51,962 bases of DNA from the NCBI RefSeq assembly GCF_000143415.4, contig NW_003314272.1, positions 1 through 51,962 on the forward strand. The letters are read 5' to 3'. Shown in pieces: positions 45,308 to 51,962 of the stretch (within the stretch, counting starts at the first letter, position 1; each line of letters opens with the position of its first letter). Below the pieces are notes generated by a model, which did not search any database, was not told the DNA's origin, and worked only from the letters and a program-made list of their open reading frames with translations. The stretch comes from Selaginella moellendorffii (Eukaryota > Streptophyta > Lycopodiopsida > Selaginellales > Selaginellaceae). The position numbers were made by a program, and so were the translations under genes.

Positions 45308-45320
45308 TTGGTATTAGAGT
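45308..45320 (+). promoter_or_regulatory. Primer binding site of the plus-sense family A element
   Basis: TTGGTATTAGAGT lies three bases after the LTR, one substitution from the tRNA-iMet site. Confidence 0.8.
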
Positions 45321-47867
45321 TATTCCTTAATCCGACTTTTATTGGTGCTCAAGTATATTACCACTTGTGTTGGCATCGGAAGGTCCTAGGAGTGGGCCTA
45401 TCCTTGAGTAGCAAGTCGGGAAGACATGGCTCTCTACTACAATTCAGGTGTGAACTTGTACGTGAGGTGGTGGATAGAAAAAATGCCAATAATGGAACGA
45501 CTTTGGGATCTTGGGAACAATATAAGGGTTTCCTCAAAGAGTTGAGGATGTGATCTAGATGAGTGTTTGACGTAGCCAATTGGCTAATGTAGTTGTGGTA
45601 AAAAACTATAGTTGGGATCACGTGAAAGATAGAGACTCCAAAGCAATAAAGGAGTCACAAGATTATCTAGTGCTCATGAATGTGAGACCAAAATTAATAA
45701 CCGTGGGAGGTCAAATATGAAAGAGGACAAAAGTCCTTGAAATGGTAGCTGGGGCTACCTCTAATAAATGCTGGAACAACCCAAGGAGTTGGGGGTGTAC
45801 TCAGAGGATGAGTTGGTATTCTCATCACATAGACAGGTGGTCCTAAGGTGTAAAAGGTTGCCCCACAAGAACAAATCAAATGTCGAAGTAACATTTGCAA
45901 AAATGGTCCTTGTGGGTAGGACCTGAATACAAGAAGTTGTATTCCAGTGACCTAGCACCTCAAAGGTAGGACCTCATGGGTTGTCAGATTAGCAAAGTCC
46001 AAAGAGCTGGATAACTCCAGTAGAGTTAAAGAATAATCTTAAGGGATTGATGGAAGTATTTGGACTGAGGTGTGTGGTGCCTCATGAAGGATGGGGAGGA
46101 TCTTGAGATCCAAGCATGAGAATAGTGTGTATCTCATCGATGGCAAGATGTGCCATGTTAAAGTCATGGGAAAGGTGTTCTCGAAAAAGAAAGCAACTTT
46201 GGCATAGAGTTATGTGTGAACACTATGGTGTAGTGCTAACAGATAATTGGCATGAGAAACACTGTATTGGTCTTGGCAAAAACCTAGACACTAATAAGTA
46301 GTGTTATTAAGATAAGCTCATGGAGCCGATGGTGTGGAGACACCAAATGTGCCAAGGTGTGATACCTTGAGGTTATGTTGGTGGGTTCATGAGAACCTTT
46401 TACCAAGGGAATCCCAATGGAAATGAAAATAGCAAAGCCTAAGCTGGAAGGTATGTGGTTGGAGTGTGGTGACCCAGATAATGATGGAGGTGTGGAAGAA
46501 CCAAGCAATGAGTTGTAGAACTTGACAACTATGAGGCAACTAAGCAAAAGGTGCAAAATAATTGGTTAAACTAGTAGAAAGTAGCTACCTAAGACTTTTG
46601 GGATAAGGAAGTTGGATATACCCTTATGGGGGAGAAACTGTTTATGTTGCGATATAGTAAGTTAAATGTCGTAAAAGGAATGCTCATTGCCAAAGAAGGC
46701 CATCATTAGGACACCCAAACACTCTAAAACACCAGGAAGTGGTGTTTAGAGTCGCAAGGGCATTAGATAAGGCCCAAGGGACTAAGTCCTTAACGAATGA
46801 CAGATAGAAGGTGCTATCCAAATGTCCAAGGCTCTAGAGACGAGAGAAATCCGTTTACCCGATTTGACAAAGCCAAAAATGGGATTTTGGCAAGGCTAGT
46901 GATGGGCATATGGAGGCCCATATGTAGCAATGGTAATCCCAGTGTGTGGGATTATAAGGTGAGCATGCCCAAATTGAGGAACCACTCTCTAAGCTATTGG
47001 GTAGGTTCATCCTTATGAATACTTGCTAAGGCATGGTAAAATGTGCAAAGCTATCCTCCTAGTCTAGAGGAGAACAACCAAAGGAAACATATGGGGCCAA
47101 AAGGCAAGTACTATTGGGATGGAACTGAACCATAGAAATCGAAAGGCATAACCAACGGTGGTTATGCAAGTTGGGAGTGGAGAATCAAGAGGGTGCTCGA
47201 GGATGTTGTTACTAACAACCGCAGTGCCATGGAGAGTCTCAAATGTGGAATTATCCATGTTAGACCATATGGTGAGTAGGGAGCTTTCGAAGGAGAAGCC
47301 TTAGCAAGCTAAGGAACAAAGTTCTTTGAAGGTTCCCGAAAACAATTTTAGGTAGATAAGTAAATAGAAAGCTAAGTGTAAATGGTTCTTAGAGTGCGCG
47401 AAATCAAAGAGGCACAACAGAAGCGTGGTCTTGAAGCTGCCTATGAGGCGAGGCTATTGTAGCACATGTGATCATGGGATGAGATTTGGATATACTGTCA
47501 CCGTGGATCTTTGGAACCTTGGGGGATAAATGGGGATAAAATAGCCACTAAGGGCTCTTTCATCAAGCAATTGCCCCTTTTCCAGTTGACTTAAGGGGAG
47601 AGAGATAAGGTGCGCTACAGCTATCGAGGTTGGTGAGAGCTAAACCAATAAAAGGAGAGAACCACCACAAGTGGTCAAATGAGCCTCTAAGTTGGAGAGG
47701 CTAGGCTCCTTAGAGGATGGATAAGGCATGGTGAGTTTTCGGTGTCAAACCATAGACAAATATCAGCTAGGTGCTGAGGATGGAAATGGTAATACATGTG
47801 GTTGTTACTTTATAAAAGGGTTTACCGTTCAATGAGGACATCAAACTTCGTCTATGGGTGGTGGAGT
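45321..47867 (+). mobile_element. Family A interior of the plus-sense element, internally deleted
   Basis: Without the nested 162-bp LTR the interior is about 2.4 kb, against 4.06 kb in the minus-sense copy. Alignment by eye jumps near 47620 from sequence matching about 37260 to sequence matching about 35640, so roughly 1.6 kb is missing. No retroviral domain is visible. The end at 47850-47867 is the polypurine tract. Confidence 0.7.
47458..47619 (+). mobile_element. Solo LTR, family C (162 bp), with perfect TSD
   Basis: It runs TGTAGCACATG to GCGCTACA, with gctat at 47453-47457 and 47620-47624. It is the reverse complement of the LTRs at 31-192 and 6696-6857, with a few substitutions. The sister element has the empty site at 37273-37277. 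This independently defines the exact LTR limits of family C. Confidence 0.93.
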
Positions 47868-48099
47868 TGTGAGACACAAAATCCCTAGGCCCCAAAGTGG
47901 AGCCAGAAGGGTGCCATGTGGTAGTGGCCAAAGCGAAAGCCAAATAAGAGTAATACGTTTGGACTAAAAGCTCCGACTTGAAAGGTCGAGAGCGGGAGTG
48001 GAACTCCCAATAAAGTGCTTGAGGAATGAGTATGAAGCGAGCAATAAGTGAGGCTCTAAAAAGGGACCCAAAAGGACCAACACACGACACGTGGAAGTG

Positions 48100-48474
48100 T
48101 CCGAGATGGACCCGAGATGGAGTCTGAGATGGACCCAAGATGGAGTCTGAGATGGAGTCCGAGATGGACCGAGATGGAGTCCGAGATGGACCCAAGATGG
48201 AGTTCAAGATGGAGTCTAAGATGGACCGAGATGGAGTTCGAGATGGACCAAGACAGAGTTTGAGATGGACCCAAGATGGAATCCGAGATGGAGTTCAGGA
48301 AGGACCCGAGATGGAGTCTGAAGTCGAGACCGAGACCAAGACCAAGACCAAGACCGAGACCGAGACCGAGACTGAAGCTGAGGCCGAGTCCAAGCCCAAG
48401 CCCGAGTCCGAGTCCGAGTTCGAGTCCGAGTTCGAGTCTGAGTCCGAGTCTGAGTCCAAGTTCGAGTCTGAGAG
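48100..48474 (+). repeat. GAG-hexamer array of the plus-sense 3' LTR
   Basis: The shortest complete array in the window, with many decayed units. It resembles the array of its own 5' LTR at 43876-44332 more than those of the solo LTRs. Confidence 0.88.
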
Positions 48475-48590
48475 GGTGAAAGCCCAAAGCGTTCGTCTCC
48501 TAGACCCTGGGGGGTTTGGTGAGCTCCAAAAGTATAGTAAGGGGGAGGACTGCAGTGGAGCTAATTTGGCCTAGGAAGGCTATACCCAGT

Positions 48591-48598
48591 GTTGGGTG
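48591..48598 (+). repeat. hAT target-site duplication, left copy
   Basis: gttgggtg, repeated at 51481-51488. The length of 8 bp is diagnostic of hAT transposons. Unoccupied LTR copies carry it once (for example 44467-44474). Confidence 0.95.
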
Positions 48599-48614
48599 CA
48601 GTGTGTAACAAAGT
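48599..48614 (+). repeat. hAT terminal inverted repeat, left
   Basis: CAGTGTGTAACAAAGT. It begins with the CAGTG typical of hAT ends. Confidence 0.93.
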
Positions 48615-48639
48615 ATTTTTAGTGTACTGGAAAAAATCC

Positions 48640-48690
48640 TTGAATACTTAAAATGAATAGGATATATTTTTTTTGTACCGGCATAATCCT
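48640..48690 (+). promoter_or_regulatory. Subterminal repeats, left end of the hAT
   Basis: GTACTGG...AATCCTTGAATAC and GTACCGGCATAATCCTTAA are two spaced copies of one motif. The first lies at about 48630. They are likely transposase-binding sites, by analogy with other hAT elements. Confidence 0.55.
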
Positions 48691-48769
48691 TAAAAGAGGA
48701 AATCTCATTCGGATAAATTCCTTAATATATGAAAACTATAAGGAAGTTAAACATCTATAAACCCTCACT

Positions 48770-51097
48770 TTAGCTTGTATAAATATGCCTATAAGCTGCA
48801 CCTTCCTTCCATGCTTGCACCACTGTTTCGAAATCAAACTCAGCTATTGGCGGACCCTCAATGGAGATCCTCACAAGCTCGTCAACCATCTCCGTCCCCA
48901 TTTGGTTTCGAAACTTATTCTTCACCAAGTTGATTCTACTAAACCCACGCTCACATGATGCAGTGTTGCAGCATTGAACCATGCCAACCATTGCCAACTT
49001 CAGCAAGTTGGGATACTTCTTCGTCCAGATACTGTGAGCATAAATCATTCCCCAAACATCCACGAAAGTTTTCCCCTTCCACTCCTCGGAAGCTATTATC
49101 TTCCATAAACTGTACTCTTCAGCCAGCTCTGCTTCATTGATCATCCCTGTGTAGAACTTTCCAAGTTCCTGAACCTCAAACTTACCAAAAGCTTTCAACT
49201 CACGCACTGATGAAGGTAAGTTGATAGGAGCTAAAAAGTGGAACTTGGAGAGAATACCAATCGCCTCAGAGTCCTGTACCCTGGTCCTTATACCCTCCAA
49301 AAGACTAGTGCCAAAGTTCTTTTGAAACTCTAGTACCTCCTCCAAATCTTCTCCGTGAATCGACCTGATCATTTCCACGTCTCTGTATTCGTTTCCCTTA
49401 ACTGATGACCTGAGCTCATCCAAAGGACCATTGCGGCGTCCACCATCTGGGATTATAGGATATCCTCTGCTATCCAACTGAAAACCATTCAAATCCACCT
49501 ACTTATCCAAATAGTATACCTGTATCTTGGCCATAGTTGCCTTGCATAAAGGTGCAACACTAGTCACGTCCATAGTCTGTGCTTGAAACTCCAGGTTCAG
49601 TTGATTTACCACTGCCAAGATATCTCCTAGAAAGTGGAGTGCATAAAGGAACTTGAAACTCCTGAGACGGTCATGCAGCTTCCTTGTTTGAGTTGTTCTC
49701 CCATCCTTAAAAAACTTGAGTAGTGGTTCCAGACACTCACACATCCTGGTAATGGCTCCACCCCTGCTCAACCAACATGTCTGCTGGATCCGCAACACCT
49801 TCAGCACCTTGAAGTCTAGCTCGTCCTGTAGTGCCTGTAGCTGCTGCAACCTGCTAGAACTCCTTGAGAAAAAACTGGCTACCTTGTTCACCACTTGATC
49901 CACTTCATCGCAAAGATTATGAACTGTTGGATTTTTGTAGACGTCCTCCACACATAAGTTAGCTTTGTGTGAAAGACAATGTGTGGAGGTCATGAATGGA
50001 TTGACCTCCTTCAACCTTGCTGCAACCCCTGTCCTGTTTCCTGTCATAACATTGCAGCCGTCTGAACCAAACCCCATGAACCTGCTCATATCCAGCCCCC
50101 AATCCTGTAGTGAAGCTATGGTGGTGTTAAAAATCACCTCTGCAAAACTATTGTTCACCATTGACAAGCCTAAATAGCTTGTCAACACCCTTGCGTCATG
50201 GATGTAGGTCACGTAAAAGATGAGGTGTTTACTGGTACTGCATTAACAAATTTAGAACCAAGAATATCACTAATCAGCTTTACCTTATATCCGTGCTCTC
50301 ATCTAGCATTATTCCAAAGAATGGGCTAGCTTTAACTTTCTCCAAAATTTGATCTAAGAGCACCTACACAACAAAATTTAGTCAAGGTTTATCATCAGAC
50401 TTTAGCTCACCTTGTTGATGAAAGGGATGAAGCGTGAGTAGGCCATCACATTCTTGTACATGCTAGGAACATAAACTCCGTTCAACTGTTGTAGCTCCAG
50501 AAGCAATGGGTATTTGCGAAGAGGAACAAAACCTTGTGCAATAGCATAAGCAGTCCTAAACAAGCAAATAACTCCCTTCTCTGCTGCCTCTTGTTGCCGA
50601 TCATTTGCAGCTGCCATGGAGGATTGACCGCCAGCTTTCACCTCAGCTATGTAAATGGAATGCTTGTGATCTTTTGTTTGCCCATGAGCATGGAAACTTG
50701 AAGTCTTCATGTTGGTGGAACCTGATGTACCAAATGGATTCTTGCAATTCTTGTTGGCACGGCATATTGAGCAGAAGATCAGTGCTGTAATGCAAGTAGG
50801 ATTAGATGAAAAATCAAGAAAATTATTACCATTTTTCTGATCAAAATGCAACCACCGCCATTTTATGACCCATGCAAGTTGCCACTTCCCCCTACGAATT
50901 TTCTTCTCCTTCTCCTCTACTAATGCAGCATCACCTTCTCCCACTTCACATCCCTCCTCAAGCTCAGTCCCCTCTAGGTTGTCCTCATCTACAAAACCTC
51001 CTCTCTCCACAATGGGGGCAAAACTTAACAAAGATTGCTTTGATTGAGCAATGGCTTTTGCAGCAGCCTTGCTCCTACCTGCAGGCACCCTCCCCAT
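48770..51097 (-). CDS. hAT transposase (TTF-type zinc finger), 5 exons, 715 aa
   Basis: The exons are 51097-50830, 50784-50411, 50363-50284, 50237-49520 and 49477-48770. The four GT-AG introns are 45, 47, 46 and 42 nt and all joins keep frame. The apparent in-frame TAG at 49501-49499 lies inside the 42-nt intron, so the spliced product is intact. Domains: a basic/acidic N-terminus; a zinc finger starting C94-x2-C97 with NPFGTSGSTN and His residues near 123-131; DESTD at 235-239 and FGSDGCNVMTG around 297-307, carrying the two expected catalytic Asp residues; and the hAT dimerisation block (YPNLLKLAM...CERGFSRINLVKNKFRNQM, about 635-673). The start ATG (MGRVPAGRSK) is the first in frame; an upstream GTG run is not needed. 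The length suits the family. It acts in the nucleus on the element's own ends. Confidence 0.88.
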
Positions 51098-51309
51098 TTC
51101 CCAGATGATCTCCCCACCAAAATCTATGTTCACGCCCACGCCCACACCCACGTGAACATTGTGAAAGAATATTCTAACCTTAGATTAATGACATGGTTTA
51201 CTTAGTGTAACTATGTTTAGTTAGTGTTAACTAAGATTGATGATTATTTATTTAATCTTGTTAATTAGAATTAATTAAACATAATTAATTATGAAACCCT
51301 AATCCTCAA

Positions 51310-51450
51310 AAGGTAGGTGAATGTACCGGCAGGATTCCTTATAACATCCAAACGTACCGGATCTAGCCTTATACGAGATTTTTTGCACCGGTCGTATATC
51401 CTTGTAACTTTGTTTTGTACCGGCAATTCTGAAATGGTACCGGCGGGGTA
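51310..51450 (-). promoter_or_regulatory. Subterminal repeats, right end of the hAT
   Basis: Five GTACCGG or GCACCGG motifs (three of them followed by CA- or CG-rich bases) lie within 140 bases of the right terminus, mirroring those at the left end. They may also overlap the transposase promoter upstream of 51097. Confidence 0.6.
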
Positions 51451-51464
51451 CAAAGGAGCCTCGG

Positions 51465-51480
51465 ACTTTGTTACACACTA
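51465..51480 (-). repeat. hAT terminal inverted repeat, right
   Basis: ACTTTGTTACACACTA on the plus strand. The outermost base differs from the left end (TAGTG instead of CAGTG when read inwards). Confidence 0.93.
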
Positions 51481-51488
51481 GTTGGGTG
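51481..51488 (+). repeat. hAT target-site duplication, right copy
   Basis: gttgggtg, identical to 48591-48598. Confidence 0.95.
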
Positions 51489-51962
51489 ATAAGCTGCCCA
51501 TTGGGAAGTCCAAGACTAGAGTGAACACAGAAGCGGGGTAGCTTGGTGAAGTGTTCAAGAGCCGGCTCTAGTTCCCCCGGGAGATCGACTAACCGATGCT
51601 CCCAATCCAAGTGTGGGTGCAACTTACCTACTTGGATACCAGGCATGGCTCAACGGAACCTCGCTCTAAGCCCATGGCTAGAACACCTAAAGGCGGAAAA
51701 CAGGAAAAGTACCCACGAGGCTTGCATAAGGCTATGGTATTCCGAAATGTTATCCCAAAGGCCCAGACTGTGGAAAGGAAGAGAAGTAGTCCTCTGGTGT
51801 AGTGACCAAGGATATAGTTGGGTGCTAAGGAAGTCCTAGAGGACCATGGGACTTTGGTGGTCAGACCTGTGGGCCTCGACCCAATGGCAGTGTTGGCAAA
51901 CACGGCCATGAGTAGAAAGGGACTTGGTGGGGACTGGAAAAAGAATATTGGGGAAGGCTATT
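51489..51962 (+). mobile_element. 3' LTR of the plus-sense family A element, part after the hAT insertion
   Basis: The LTR resumes with sequence matching 44475 onwards and includes the AGAGCCGGCTCT palindrome. It leaves the window before its end, so the outer duplication of this element cannot be checked here. Confidence 0.88.

Larger units (their letters stand above)
47868..48598 (+). mobile_element. 3' LTR of the plus-sense family A element, part before the hAT insertion
   Basis: It starts TGTGAGACAC after the polypurine tract and runs through the array (48100-48474) to the point of hAT insertion. The LTR continues at 51489 after the transposon. Confidence 0.88.
48599..51480. mobile_element. 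hAT DNA transposon, complete and apparently autonomous (2882 bp)
   Basis: The terminal inverted repeats are 16 bp (CAGTGTGTAACAAAGT at the left; ACTTTGTTACACACTA at the right; 15 of 16 matched), with an 8-bp duplication. Subterminal TGTACCGGCA-like motifs occur near both ends and are candidate transposase-binding sites. The interior holds one gene on the minus strand. The element sits inside the 3' LTR of a family A element, so it is younger than that copy. Confidence 0.95.

Noticed and set aside
49499-49501. Nonsense codon in the hAT transposase
   Set aside because: It lies within a well-formed 42-nt GT-AG intron in keeping with the three other introns of the gene. Treating it as inactivating is not required.
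51098-51151. Upstream GTG start extending the transposase by 18 residues
   Set aside because: A plant nuclear gene would use ATG. The first in-frame ATG at 51097 gives a sensible N-terminus.

Overview
The window is plant nuclear DNA dominated by nested transposable elements, with a few host genes or gene pieces between them. Very short introns (42-69 nt in every gene I could splice), a plant-type clathrin light chain, ALDH and SDR exons, and a gene that may be centriolar/ciliary all point to a land plant with motile sperm. A Selaginella-like lycophyte is my best guess; the sequence does not name the species.

Layout. 1-6857: minus-sense LTR retroelements without coding capacity. Near-identical 162-bp LTRs lie at both ends (family C), a related 1.14-kb LTR lies inside (family B), and tRNA-iMet-type primer sites and polypurine tracts mark the junctions. 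6858-9365: the 3' end and 3' LTR of a second family (family A, LTR about 1.8 kb, carrying purine-rich GAG-hexamer arrays). 9366-15582: gene fragments and decayed exons with no product I recognise. 15583-17234 (-): an intact 10-exon gene encoding a 399-residue coiled-coil protein with two copies of a Cys/His motif. 18538-18566: a Helitron 3' end. 20239-20985: an inverted-repeat (foldback) element. 21294-22069 (+): the 3' exons of a clathrin light chain gene. 22180-26345 (-): a decayed autonomous Helitron (Rep plus Pif1-type helicase). 26361-27444: three and a bit tandem copies of the last exons of a TIC32-like SDR gene. 27442-28429: an aldehyde dehydrogenase gene cut and rearranged so that its exons lie on both strands. 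28430-32218: AT-rich DNA with microsatellites and tRNA-derived repeats.

32219-51962 is a stack of family A elements. A minus-sense copy runs from 43767 back to 32219. Inside it are two plus-sense solo LTRs (32816-34663 and 37739-39581) and a complete 593-bp TRIM (41733-42325). A plus-sense copy runs from 43769 past the window end. Inside it are a 162-bp family C solo LTR (47458-47619) and, in the 3' LTR, a complete hAT DNA transposon (48599-51480). Target-site duplications, plus unoccupied sites in the sister copies, support the nesting. The hAT transposase looks interrupted by a stop codon but reads as an intact 715-residue protein if five exons separated by 42-47-nt introns are joined.

How the parts relate: the LTR elements appear non-coding and would depend on enzymes made elsewhere. 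The hAT element is the only one here that looks able to encode its own transposase. The Helitron helicase is dead. The two host genes (coiled-coil/Cys-motif protein and clathrin light chain) have no evident functional link to each other.
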